This document shows, one piece after another, positions 25,994 to 34,442 of a stretch of 64,000 bases of DNA. Within the stretch, counting starts at the first letter, position 1; each line of letters opens with the position of its first letter. A model generated the notes under the pieces. The model saw nothing but the letters and a program-made list of their open reading frames with translations, made no database searches and had not been told where the DNA came from. A program made the position numbers and the translations under genes. Source of the DNA: Acuticoccus sp. MNP-M23 (GTDB taxonomy: Bacteria > Pseudomonadota > Alphaproteobacteria > Rhizobiales > Amorphaceae); the NCBI RefSeq assembly GCF_031195445.1, contig NZ_CP133480.1, forward strand, positions 868,001 through 932,000, in the 5' to 3' direction.

Positions 25994-26926
25994 ATGAATC
26001 CGGGCGCTGGCGCCGCGTCCGTCACGGTGACGGCGCGGGCGAAAATCAATCTCGCACTGCACGTCATCGGGCAGCGCGGCGACGGCTATCACCTCCTGGA
26101 CAGTCTCGTTGCCTTCGCCAGCCTCGGCGCGGCGGCGGGCAGCGACGCCGCGCCGCCCCTCACGGGCGACCGGCTGACGATCACCTTCGGCACTGCTGAC
26201 GGGCCGCCGCGCCTGACGGTGGACGGCCCTTTTGCCGGTGCCGTGCCCGCGGGGTCCGGCAACAGCGTGCTGGCTGCGGCCGCGGTTGCCGCTGGGATCA
26301 GCGCCATCCATCTCACCAAGGCACTGCCGGTTGCAGCGGGCATCGGCGGCGGTTCGGCCGATGCCGCGGCCGTGCTTCAGGCAGTGGCAAACCACCGCGG
26401 CATTCCCCGCGACCGGCTGAACGGCGTTGCCCTCTCTCTGGGCGCGGACGTCCCCGTATGCTTGCGCGGCGAGCCTGCGCGGATGCAGGGCATCGGCGAA
26501 ACGCTGACGCCCCTTGCGCTGCCCTCGCTCCCCTGCGTTCTCGTCAACCCCGGCATCTCCGTCTCGACGCCGGATGTGTTCCGCGCGCTGACATCGAAAG
26601 CCAACCCGGCTCTTCCGGCAGGAGCGCCCCCCGCGGGCGCCGAAGCCCTTGCCGCATTTCTCGCCCGGCAGCGCAACGATCTGGAGGCCCCGGCCATCGC
26701 CCTTGCGCCCGAGATCGGCGCTGCGCTGGATGTGCTGAGGCGCCAGGCGGGATGCACACTTGCCCGAATGTCAGGCTCCGGGGGCACCATCTTCGGCCTG
26801 TTTGCCGACGACGATGCGCGCACCGAAGCAGTCGCCGCGCTCCGTGCCCACGCGGCAAAGCACGTATTGCCCTGGTGGATAGAGCCGGCGCGCCTTGAAG
26901 GCTCGGACGGCGCACCGCACCCATGA
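25994..26926 (+). CDS. ispE: 4-diphosphocytidyl-2-C-methyl-D-erythritol kinase
   Basis: GHMP kinase that phosphorylates CDP-methylerythritol in the non-mevalonate isoprenoid pathway. 310 aa: ARAKINLALHV at the N terminus with the catalytic Lys, the ATP loop LPVAAGIGGGSADAAA, LGADVPVCL, and the C-terminal glycine loop RMSGSGGTIFGLF. Sixteen nt downstream of the TPR gene, so probably cotranscribed. The octaprenyl diphosphate synthase gene, which uses pathway products, lies a few hundred nt to the right. Confidence 0.93.
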   Translation: MNPGAGAASVTVTARAKINLALHVIGQRGDGYHLLDSLVAFASLGAAAGSDAAPPLTGDRLTITFGTADGPPRLTVDGPFAGAVPAGSGNSVLAAAAVAAGISAIHLTKALPVAAGIGGGSADAAAVLQAVANHRGIPRDRLNGVALSLGADVPVCLRGEPARMQGIGETLTPLALPSLPCVLVNPGISVSTPDVFRALTSKANPALPAGAPPAGAEALAAFLARQRNDLEAPAIALAPEIGAALDVLRRQAGCTLARMSGSGGTIFGLFADDDARTEAVAALRAHAAKHVLPWWIEPARLEGSDGAPHP

Positions 26927-26942
26927 GCGCCGCAGCGCGGGC

Positions 26943-27158
26943 TCAGACCGAGCCGTCGACCCCGGCGTCCCGCAGGAGCTGCCGCGCCTCATCGGCCCGG
27001 CCTTCCTCCACCAGCATCCGCCGCGGCAGAACGCCGAGCGACCCCTCGACCATGCTCATATGCTGGTCCAGCACCACGTGTCCGATCCTGGCATCGGACA
27101 GCAAAGCCTCCACAAACGAGATCAAAACCATGTCGTTGGTCCGCAAAAGCTCTTCCAA
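26943..27158 (-). CDS. DUF2007 small protein (putative signal-transducing protein)
   Basis: 71-aa protein starting with TTG at 27158, behind the ribosome site CGGAG. The sequence LLRTNDMVLISFVEALL, then VVLDQHMSMVEGS and LGVLPRRMLVEE, is the DUF2007 fold, a ferredoxin-like domain of unknown function. No ATG start gives the domain without a long non-conserved head, which is why the TTG is chosen. It is convergent with ispE (16 nt between stops) and divergent from the polyprenyl synthase gene, the usual neighbour of this family in alphaproteobacteria. Confidence 0.78.
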   Translation of the reverse strand: MEELLRTNDMVLISFVEALLSDARIGHVVLDQHMSMVEGSLGVLPRRMLVEEGRADEARQLLRDAGVDGSV

Positions 27159-27309
27159 AACACAACTCCGGTTGAATTTTTTTGGCTGAAACGCTGGGAA
27201 TTCGGTGCATCTGGCGTGTATGTGACCGACGCGGCGTTCGGCCCGCTTGCCGCAGCGCGAGGCCCGGCATAATGTCCCCCACCATGGCGGACCCCGAAGG
27301 ACTATTCTT

Positions 27310-28317
27310 GTGACGGCGCAACTGAGTGCAGCGCCCCCACCCGCGGGCGATATCGACCGCCTGATCGCAAGCGTGGCCGATCGCATGGCGAAGGTCAACG
27401 CGCTGATCGTCTCCCATGCCGGTTCGGACGTGGCGATGATCCCGGAAATTGCAGACCATCTGGTCTCCTCCGGCGGCAAGCGAATCCGGCCGATGCTCAC
27501 CCTCGCGACGGCGGCAATGTTTGGCTATTCCGGCGAGGGCGACGTGAAGCTCGCCACTGCGGTGGAGTACATGCACACCGCAACCCTTCTCCATGACGAT
27601 GTGGTGGACGAAAGCGGGATGCGACGCGGCAAACCCACCGCGCGGCTGATCTGGGGCAACCAGGCCAGCGTTCTGGTGGGCGACTTCCTGCTCGGCCAGG
27701 CGTTCAAGCTGATGGTCGAGGTCGGCTCGCTCGATGCGCTGGACGTGTTTGCGCGCGCCGCCGCCACCATCTCCGAGGGCGAAGTGCGCCAGCTGGCCGG
27801 GGCAAAGAACCTCTCGGTCGGCGAAGACCACTACATGGCCGTGATCGAGGCGAAAACCGCGGCGCTGTTTGCCGCGGCCACCGCGGCCGGACCCATTGTG
27901 GCCGGCGCGCCGGAGCACCGGGCTGCGCTTTCGTCCTACGGGCGCCAGCTCGGCCTCGCCTTCCAGCTCATCGACGATGTGCTCGACTATGAAGGTGACG
28001 CCGAAACCCTTGGCAAGAACGTCGGCGACGATCTGCGCGAGGGCAAGGCAACGCTGCCGGTTCTGCTGGCCTACGAGCGCGGCAACGAGGCAGATCGTGC
28101 ATTCTGGCGCCGCTGCATCGAACAAGGTGACGTTCAGGACGAAGATGTTCAGGCCGCTGCCCGGCGCGTAAAGGATACAGGCGCACTCGATGATTGCCGC
28201 GAGCGTGCTCGTGGCTTTGCGCAGCAGGCCATCAAGGATCTCGTGACCACGCCGCCGTCAGATATCCGTGATATACTTGAAGGAGTGGTGCATTTTACGC
28301 TATCCAGATTGAACTAG
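27310..28317 (+). CDS. ispB: All-trans octaprenyl (polyprenyl) diphosphate synthase
   Basis: 335-aa trans-isoprenyl diphosphate synthase making the ubiquinone side-chain precursor. First aspartate-rich motif DDVVD at 96-100 preceded by TATLLH, substrate GGKRIRP near 55-61, second motif in QLIDDVLDYEGD, and GKNVGDDLREGK. GTG start at 27310 with GAAGGA upstream. Side-chain length cannot be read safely; Q10-type synthases of alphaproteobacteria look the same. Confidence 0.9.
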   Translation: MTAQLSAAPPPAGDIDRLIASVADRMAKVNALIVSHAGSDVAMIPEIADHLVSSGGKRIRPMLTLATAAMFGYSGEGDVKLATAVEYMHTATLLHDDVVDESGMRRGKPTARLIWGNQASVLVGDFLLGQAFKLMVEVGSLDALDVFARAAATISEGEVRQLAGAKNLSVGEDHYMAVIEAKTAALFAAATAAGPIVAGAPEHRAALSSYGRQLGLAFQLIDDVLDYEGDAETLGKNVGDDLREGKATLPVLLAYERGNEADRAFWRRCIEQGDVQDEDVQAAARRVKDTGALDDCRERARGFAQQAIKDLVTTPPSDIRDILEGVVHFTLSRLN

Positions 28318-28421
28318 AGGATTCAATGGGTTGCGGAAATGCAAATAGAACAGCCGCCCTCAATCCATTTGCGAACAATTTGTGATGCGATAACGCGCCC
28401 CTACCCTCGTTTAACCGCGCC

Positions 28422-28940
28422 ATGAAGCGCCCGGAGGGTGAATCAGCCCTGCCGGTCGGCGTTGCATTGGAGCAACTCGACCGTCCGCCACCGGATCAGG
28501 CCGACCCGCTCGATCCGCGAATCAGGCGTCCCGAGATCTGGGGCCTTGCCGATATTGGCGGTCACAACCTCGAATGCCCGACCAGTTTCATCCACACCGT
28601 GGTGGACGACGTGCTCCACCCGGCCGAAGTATTTTGCGGTGGCAAACCCGTACAGGCGGCGGAAACCCTTGCCCGTGCTGTGATGACCAAGCGCGACGTG
28701 GTGATAATTCGCGACACCTGCCGCGACGAACGCTTCAAGCTTCTGCCGGAAGTTCTGGCGTTTCCCATGTTCCGCTACCTTGTCGGCGTACCGCTTATCA
28801 GCGGCTACAGAATGCTCGGCACACTGACCTTCGCCGACTATCGGCCGCGCCCTGCCCCCCCGAACGAGGCGTTGGCTGATATAAGGTGTCTTGCCGATGC
28901 AATGGCGTTTTTATTGGCGACGCGCGGGTTCTGCGTTTGA
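28422..28940 (+). CDS. GAF-domain protein
   Basis: 172-aa soluble protein. Residues about 55-170 look like a single GAF domain: AETLARAVMTKRDVVIIRDT, then FRYLVGVPLISGYRMLGTLTFAD in pieces FRYLVGVPLI and LGTLTFAD. No kinase, cyclase or DNA-binding domain is attached, so it would be a stand-alone sensor or partner protein. It lies 104 nt after ispB and 59 nt before the tctC gene on the same strand; the link to either is unclear. Confidence 0.65.
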   Translation: MKRPEGESALPVGVALEQLDRPPPDQADPLDPRIRRPEIWGLADIGGHNLECPTSFIHTVVDDVLHPAEVFCGGKPVQAAETLARAVMTKRDVVIIRDTCRDERFKLLPEVLAFPMFRYLVGVPLISGYRMLGTLTFADYRPRPAPPNEALADIRCLADAMAFLLATRGFCV

Positions 28941-28999
28941 AGTGTCAGCACCGCTGCGCTAATCCTCTGGGCAATTATAAGAACCTGGAGGAAACAAGA

Positions 29000-29974
29000 A
29001 TGACGATCAAATCCCTGATGATGGCCACGGCCGTTCTGGCGCTTGGCACGACCGGCGCGCTGGCGCAGGACTGCGACTGGAAGCCGGAGCGCGCCGTCAC
29101 CTACGTGGTGCCGTGGGGCGCCGGCGGCGGCACGGATGCAAACTCGCGCATGCTGGCCAGCATGCTGGAGAGCCACTTCGGCGTGCCCTTCAACGTCGTG
29201 AACCGCACCGGCGGCAACGGCGTGACCGGCCACTCGGCCATCGCCAATGCGGAGCCGGACGGCTACACCGTCGGCGCTGTCACCGTCGAGATCAACACCA
29301 TGCACCATGTCGGGCTGACCGAGATGGACCGCACCAACATCACCCCCATCGCGCTGGTCGACATCGTGCCGTCCTCGGTGCTGGTCAAGGCTGATTCCGA
29401 GTTCGACTCGCTGGCGGACCTCCTCACCTATGTGAAGGCGAACCCGGGCGAGCTGACCGCTTCCGGCACGTCGCAGGGCGGCATCTGGCATCTGGCACTT
29501 GCCGGCCTTCTCAATGCCGAAGGCATGGACCCTGCCGCAATCCGCTGGATCCCCTCCAAGGGCGCCGCCCCTGCGATGCAGGAGCTGATGGCCGGCGGCG
29601 TTGACGTTGCGACCCCTGCCCTGTCCGAAGGCAAGGCGCTGGTGGATGCCGGTGAGCTGAAGGCGCTCGCCTACATGTACGACACCCGCATGGCCGCATT
29701 GCCCGACGTGCCGACCACCAAGGAATCCACCGATTCCGGCTGGACGCTGGCTGCGTGGATCTCCATGTCCGGCCCCGAAGGCCTGCCCGCCAACATCGTC
29801 TGCTCTTACGAAAAGGCGGCGCTCGAAGCCTTCGAGACGCAGGAATGGGCTGACTTCAAGGCGTCGCGCGGCGCCGACGTGGTCAAGATGGGTTCGGCCG
29901 AACTGACCGACTACATGGCAACCTCCGACGAAGCGCTGGGCGAGACGATCCAGGCCGTCGGTCTCGCAAAATAA
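29000..29974 (+). CDS. tctC: Tripartite tricarboxylate transporter substrate-binding protein (TctC/Bug family)
   Basis: 324-aa periplasmic receptor. Signal peptide to about residue 21 (MTIKSLMMATAVLALGTTG, cleavage at ALAQ), then the family start YVVPWGAGGGTDANSR whose Gly-rich loop binds the carboxylate, and the second loop SGTSQGGIWHLA. Strong ribosome site GGAGGAAA before ATG 29000. First gene of tctC-tctB-tctA-aldolase. Ligand unknown; Bug receptors bind di- and tricarboxylates and related acids, and the aldolase in the operon suggests a hydroxy- or oxo-dicarboxylate. Confidence 0.9.
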   Translation: MTIKSLMMATAVLALGTTGALAQDCDWKPERAVTYVVPWGAGGGTDANSRMLASMLESHFGVPFNVVNRTGGNGVTGHSAIANAEPDGYTVGAVTVEINTMHHVGLTEMDRTNITPIALVDIVPSSVLVKADSEFDSLADLLTYVKANPGELTASGTSQGGIWHLALAGLLNAEGMDPAAIRWIPSKGAAPAMQELMAGGVDVATPALSEGKALVDAGELKALAYMYDTRMAALPDVPTTKESTDSGWTLAAWISMSGPEGLPANIVCSYEKAALEAFETQEWADFKASRGADVVKMGSAELTDYMATSDEALGETIQAVGLAK

Positions 29975-29980
29975 GCGGCG

Positions 29981-30004
29981 CGGCCGGGGGCTTGCCCCCG
30001 GCCG
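29981..30004 (+). promoter_or_regulatory. Intercistronic hairpin between tctC and tctB
   Basis: CGGCCGGGGG-CTTG-CCCCCGGCCG, a perfect 10-bp stem located 6 nt after the tctC stop and 13 nt before tctB, with no T-run behind it. It is placed to stabilise the tctC mRNA or to terminate part of the transcripts, so that binding protein exceeds the membrane subunits. Role inferred from position. Confidence 0.65.
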
Positions 30005-30017
30005 TTCGCACTTTGCC

Positions 30018-30497
30018 ATGCACATCGACGACCGCTTCCTCGGGCTGATCCTCGTCGGAATGGGCACCGCGATCTATCTGATCGCGCGCACTTTCCCGCT
30101 GATGGCCGGCATCCCCTATGGCCCCGGCTTCTTTCCATCCATTGCCGCGGTGGGCCTCATCGTGTGCGGCATCATCATTGCCGTCACCGGCACGCTGAAG
30201 AGCCGCGCCGCCCCCGTGATCGGGTCTGGCGCCTCGGTGGGCAGCGCTGCCCGCGGGGCGCTCCTGCGGCCCCTCATCATCTGCCTCGTTGTCATCTTCT
30301 TCGCCCTCGCCCTCCCCGTGCTCGGCTTTCATATTGCCGCCGTGCTCACGGTCGGGGCCGCGGCCTTCGTTTTCGGCGCACATCCGCTGGTGGCGCCTGT
30401 CCTGGCGCTCGCCGCAGCATTCGGCACGCACGCCGTCTTTTATTCGGTGCTGCGCGTTCCTCTTCCGTGGGGAATTCTCACCCCCTATGCATGGTGA
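30018..30497 (+). CDS. tctB: Tripartite tricarboxylate transporter small membrane subunit TctB
   Basis: 159-aa membrane protein with four hydrophobic segments: about 8-25, 40-60, a central pair at 85-120, and 125-150. The opening DDRFLGLILVGMG, then GPGFFPSIAA, and the ending VFYSVLRVPLPWGIL are typical of TctB. It pairs with TctA to make the transporter. The ATG at 30018 has no good ribosome site, in line with lower expression than tctC. Confidence 0.88.
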   Translation: MHIDDRFLGLILVGMGTAIYLIARTFPLMAGIPYGPGFFPSIAAVGLIVCGIIIAVTGTLKSRAAPVIGSGASVGSAARGALLRPLIICLVVIFFALALPVLGFHIAAVLTVGAAAFVFGAHPLVAPVLALAAAFGTHAVFYSVLRVPLPWGILTPYAW

Positions 30498-30532
30498 CGC
30501 TGCCTTGACCCATCATCGCTCGGGGTGCGCCC

Positions 30533-32053
30533 ATGTCGGCTGACGCGCTCGCGGCCGTCTTCACGGTCGATAATCTCACCGTCATTTTTCTGGCGACGCT
30601 CTACGGCACCTTCGTCGGTGCCATGCCCGGCCTCACCGCCACCATGGCGGTCGCACTCCTGGTGCCGTTCACGTTCTTCATGGACCCCGTGCCGGCGGTC
30701 TCTGCGATCATCGCCACCACCACCACCGCCATCTTCGCCGGCGACATTGCCGGCGCGCTGCTTCGGATGCCGGGCACGCCCGCCTCCGCAGCCTACGTCG
30801 ACGATGCCTTCCGGATTGCCCAGAAAGGGGCAGCGCGGCGGGTGCTGTTCGTCTCGCTGATGACGGCGTGTATCGGTGGCCTTGTGGGTGTCGTCATCCT
30901 CGCGGTCAGCGCCCCGCAGCTGGCGCGTTTTGCCATCGGCTTTTCGTCGTACGAGAATTTCTGGCTCGCAACGCTCGGCATCACCTGTGCCATCTTTGCG
31001 GGCACGGGCACCGTGGCGAAGAACTTCGCCTCGCTGTTCTTCGGCCTGTTCGTCGCCTCCATCGGGATCGACGTTGCGGTGGGCCATCCGCGCTTCACAT
31101 TCGGCAATGTGGAGCTGATGGACGGGGTCAACTTCATCCCCGCGATGATCGGCCTCTTCGCCATGTCCGAGGTGCTGCGCAACGCTTCGAGGGGCAAGGC
31201 CGCGGTCCGTCTCGATGTGGCTCTCGACGGGGTTGGCAGCGCCTTCATGGGGGCGGCCCGGTCGCTGCGAAACTTCAAGCGGGTGATCGCGCAATCCAGC
31301 GTGCTCGGCACCCTCGTCGGCGCTCTCCCCGGCGCCGGCGCCGATATTGCTGCCTGGATCGCCTACGCGCTGGCGAAAAAAGGCTCGAAGACGCCCGAAC
31401 AATACGGCAAGGGCTCGCTGGAAGGCATCGCCGCAGGCGGCTCGGCCAACAATGCCGGTGTTGCGGGCGCGTGGACGCCTGCCCTGGTATTCGGGATTCC
31501 GGGTGACAGCGTGACCGCCATCGCCATCGGCGTTCTGTTGATGAAGGGGCTCACGCCGGGGCCGCAGATCTTCACCAACGACCCCGTTCTGGTCGGCGCG
31601 CTGTTTGGCTCGTTCTTCATGGCCAACATCGTGATGCTGTTCACTGGGGCGCTCGCCATTGCGCTCGCCACCATGATCCTCAAGGTGCCGCGCTCGGTGC
31701 TGATGCCGCTGATCCTGCTCTCCTCGCTCGTGGGCAGCTTTGCAATCACCGGCTCCGTCCTTGCCATCTGGATCGTGCTTGTCCTCGGCGTGGTCGGCTA
31801 CTTCATGGAGGAAAACGGCATCCCCATGGCCCCCGCCATTCTCGGCATCGTTCTCGGACGGGTGCTGGAAGACAATTTCATGCTCTCGATGATGAAATCG
31901 CAGGGCGCGATGCTGGACTTTTTCGAGCGCCCGGTCGCAGGCGTTCTGGGCGGGCTCACGGTTCTCTTGTGGGCCCTCCTCCTCTACCGCGCGCTGCGGC
32001 AGCTCCGCCGCGCCGGCTCCACCCCCAAGGAAAGACCCGATGTCGCCAAATAA
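30533..32053 (+). CDS. tctA: Tripartite tricarboxylate transporter large permease TctA
   Basis: 506-aa integral membrane protein with about 11-12 segments. Family landmarks are GAMPGLTATMAVALLVPFTF read as GAMPGLTATM and ALLVPFTF, the conserved GIPGDSVTAIAIG in the second half, and LPGAGADIAAWIAY between them. Begins 35 nt after tctB. Its 3' end overlaps the aldolase gene by 14 nt, so the enzyme is translated from the same message. Confidence 0.92.
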   Translation: MSADALAAVFTVDNLTVIFLATLYGTFVGAMPGLTATMAVALLVPFTFFMDPVPAVSAIIATTTTAIFAGDIAGALLRMPGTPASAAYVDDAFRIAQKGAARRVLFVSLMTACIGGLVGVVILAVSAPQLARFAIGFSSYENFWLATLGITCAIFAGTGTVAKNFASLFFGLFVASIGIDVAVGHPRFTFGNVELMDGVNFIPAMIGLFAMSEVLRNASRGKAAVRLDVALDGVGSAFMGAARSLRNFKRVIAQSSVLGTLVGALPGAGADIAAWIAYALAKKGSKTPEQYGKGSLEGIAAGGSANNAGVAGAWTPALVFGIPGDSVTAIAIGVLLMKGLTPGPQIFTNDPVLVGALFGSFFMANIVMLFTGALAIALATMILKVPRSVLMPLILLSSLVGSFAITGSVLAIWIVLVLGVVGYFMEENGIPMAPAILGIVLGRVLEDNFMLSMMKSQGAMLDFFERPVAGVLGGLTVLLWALLLYRALRQLRRAGSTPKERPDVAK

Positions 32054-32819
32054 CATCAAGGCCGCCATGCTGCGCGGCGAGACCGTCGTTGCCATGTGGA
32101 GTTCGACCGGCTCGGCCGATCTCGCCGAAGCGGCGGTCCATCGCGGCTGGCCCACGATCCTCATCGACAACGAGCACGGCGTCGGCAACCTCGATACGGC
32201 CGTTGCAATCCACCGCGCGGTCCTGGCCGCCGGCGGCGACTGCATCATCCGCGTTCCCTCGTCCGATCCGACTCACCTCAAGCTGGTCGCCGACCGCGGC
32301 TTCCGCTCCATCATGGTGCCGATGATCAACAATGCCGCCGACGCAAAGATGATCGCCGACGCTACGCGCTATCCGCCCCGCGGCATGCGCGGCTATGCGG
32401 CCCCCGTGGTGCGCGGCTCCTACTTCGGTGCCGACGGCGCCTACATGCGCACCGCCCACAAGGACTTCCTGCTGATCGCGCAGATCGAGCACAAGGACGC
32501 GGTCGACAACATTGCCGAGATTGCGGCGGTGGACGGGATCGACTGCCTGTTCCTCGGCCCCAACGACATGGCCGGCTCCATCGGCAAGCTTGAAGAACTC
32601 GACCACCCGGACGTTCTCGCCCTGTGCGAGCGCGTGGAGAAGGAGACGCTGGCCGCCGGCAAGCTGTTCGGCTCGATCTGCCGGCCGACCCGCTCCGGGA
32701 CGGAGCTGAAGGAGGTCGGCTGCACGCTGATCGCGGGCCCGTCCGACCTCAGCATCTTCCTGAAAGGGGCCGTCGACGCACGCGCCGACTTCCCCTTCAT
32801 CGCCAACCCCGCCGGCTGA
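32040..32819 (+). CDS. HpcH/HpaI family class II aldolase
   Basis: 259-aa metal-dependent TIM-barrel aldolase. Visible are DNEHG at 41-45, the arginine in IIRVPS, the loop RSIMVPMINNA, the metal-ligand Glu in IAQIEHKDA and Asp in LGPNDMAGS. Members cleave 4-hydroxy-2-oxo acids, such as 4-hydroxy-2-oxoheptanedioate or 2-keto-3-deoxyglucarate, to pyruvate and an aldehyde. Good ribosome site AAGGAAAG before ATG 32040. The overlap with tctA implies that it acts on the compound imported by the TTT system or a product of it. Confidence 0.87.
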   Translation: MSPNNIKAAMLRGETVVAMWSSTGSADLAEAAVHRGWPTILIDNEHGVGNLDTAVAIHRAVLAAGGDCIIRVPSSDPTHLKLVADRGFRSIMVPMINNAADAKMIADATRYPPRGMRGYAAPVVRGSYFGADGAYMRTAHKDFLLIAQIEHKDAVDNIAEIAAVDGIDCLFLGPNDMAGSIGKLEELDHPDVLALCERVEKETLAAGKLFGSICRPTRSGTELKEVGCTLIAGPSDLSIFLKGAVDARADFPFIANPAG

Positions 32820-32834
32820 CGGGGCGGCGGCGCG

Positions 32835-34418
32835 TCACTCGACGGTGACGCGCCCGTCCGTTGCCGGCGTAAACGCGCCGCGCTTGGTCAGATACTCGGC
32901 GACGACGTCTTCAAGGCCGGGGCCGTAATCGTAGGCGTCGGTTCCATCGGTCTCGAACACAGAGTAGCCGTCGCCGCCCTGCCGCATGAAGTTGTTGGAG
33001 ACGACCATGTAGGTCTTCTCCGGATCCAATGGCGCCCAGCTGTCGCCGTCCTTTACTTCCACGCTCTTGATGCGGCCTTCACCCGGCGCGACCGACGTGT
33101 CCGCCGTGTAGCGGATGCCCGCCACCTGCGGGAACCGCCCGCCGCCGTCCTCAATCTGCGAAACGCCGTTTTCGAGCGCAGCCACGACGCCAGCGCCGGT
33201 CAGCCCGAAGGTTGCGAGCGTGTTCTGGAACGGCAGCACCGTGAGGACATCGCCCATGGTGATGGGTCCCTCATCGATGGATGCGCGCAGGCCGCCACCG
33301 TTCTGGATCGCGATCGTCACGCCCTGCGAGGCGGTGCGGTCGAGCATCGCGTCGGCGACGAGGTTGCCCATGGGGCATTCCATCGCCCGGCAAACCTCGC
33401 GGCTGCCGTCGATAGCGGACGCGGTCTCGCCGACCACCTGGCTGCGGATCTCCTCCAGCGGTACGGCAAGCTCCTTGATCCGCTCGACGAACTTCGGGTC
33501 CTCTTCGATGCTGGCATCCAGCAGCAGCGGCTCGCCTTCGGCCGCGGTCACGTTGCCGGCGTCATCGAACGTCAGCGCAAGGGTGCCGAGATAGCGGCCA
33601 TAGGCGCCGGCCTGGACAACGGGGGTCGGCCCGTCCGGTCCGTCGATCATTTCAGGATAAGGGCCGGAGGCGCCGTCCACCGCGTTGGACAGAAGCGTGT
33701 TGGTGTGCCCGCCAACGACAAGATCCACGCCGTCGATTGCGGCGATCCCCTCGTCGGGGCCGATGCCGGAGTGGCTGAGGACGATGATGCGGTCGACCCC
33801 GTCGGCCGTCAGCTTTGCGACTTCGGCGCGCACCGCCTCGGCGGCGTCGGCAAAGGTGATCGTGTCACCGGGCGAGGACAGTTCGCCGGTATCCTGCGCT
33901 GTGATGCCGATGATGCCGTAGCGGTAACCATCCTTCTCGATCACCGTCGAGGGGGGCACTGCGCCGGCGATGGGCGAGTTGTCCGCAATGTCGAGGTTGG
34001 CGCTGACCACGGGGAACGCGACCGCATCGACGAAGCTCTTCAGCGTCTCCGGGCCATCGTCGAATTCGTGGTTGCCGACCACCATGGCGTCGAAGCCGAT
34101 GGCGTTCATCATCTCGGCCGCCACCTGGCCCTTGTACTGGGTGAAGAACAGCGAGCCCTGGAACTGGTCGCCGCCGTCCAAGAGGAGCAGCGGGCCATCG
34201 GCCGCCGCGCGCGCGGCAGTGACGGCGGTTGCAAGGCGGGCCGTGCCGCCGAAGCACTCGCCCGCCGCGTTGTCTTCCGGCGCGCAGGTGTTGTCGTATT
34301 TGGTGATCGGCTCGATCCGGCTGTGAACGTCGTTCACATGCAGGATCGTGACGGTTTCGGCGGCAGCTGCCGTCGGCAGCGCACAGGCGAGTGCAAGGGA
34401 AAGGTGACGCAGCTTCAT
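32835..34418 (-). CDS. Secreted 5'-nucleotidase / metallophosphoesterase (UshA family)
   Basis: 527-aa periplasmic enzyme with a signal peptide (cleavage near TAAAAE, residue 21). The N-terminal calcineurin-like domain has HVNDVHSR with D30 and H32, LLDGGDQFQGS, VVGNHEFDDG and VVGGHTN; the C-terminal 5'-nucleotidase domain from about 330 has NGGGLRASI and PFQNTLATF for base and ribose binding. It should dephosphorylate external nucleotides or 2',3'-cyclic nucleotides. A Cys-containing insert, NTCAPEDNAAGECFGG, follows the first motif. It is the last gene of a short leftward operon, 24 nt after the sugar isomerase-like gene. Confidence 0.9.
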   Translation of the reverse strand: MKLRHLSLALACALPTAAAAETVTILHVNDVHSRIEPITKYDNTCAPEDNAAGECFGGTARLATAVTAARAAADGPLLLLDGGDQFQGSLFFTQYKGQVAAEMMNAIGFDAMVVGNHEFDDGPETLKSFVDAVAFPVVSANLDIADNSPIAGAVPPSTVIEKDGYRYGIIGITAQDTGELSSPGDTITFADAAEAVRAEVAKLTADGVDRIIVLSHSGIGPDEGIAAIDGVDLVVGGHTNTLLSNAVDGASGPYPEMIDGPDGPTPVVQAGAYGRYLGTLALTFDDAGNVTAAEGEPLLLDASIEEDPKFVERIKELAVPLEEIRSQVVGETASAIDGSREVCRAMECPMGNLVADAMLDRTASQGVTIAIQNGGGLRASIDEGPITMGDVLTVLPFQNTLATFGLTGAGVVAALENGVSQIEDGGGRFPQVAGIRYTADTSVAPGEGRIKSVEVKDGDSWAPLDPEKTYMVVSNNFMRQGGDGYSVFETDGTDAYDYGPGLEDVVAEYLTKRGAFTPATDGRVTVE

Positions 34419-34442
34419 CGAGAACTCCTTCTCAAACGGCCT

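Noticed and set aside
24131-26395. 754-codon open frame on the minus strand
   Set aside because: Runs opposite the TPR gene and ispE, both clearly real; no recognisable domain.
30485-32248. 587-codon open frame on the minus strand
   Set aside because: Antisense to tctA, with a His/Asp/Arg-rich sequence typical of shadow frames.
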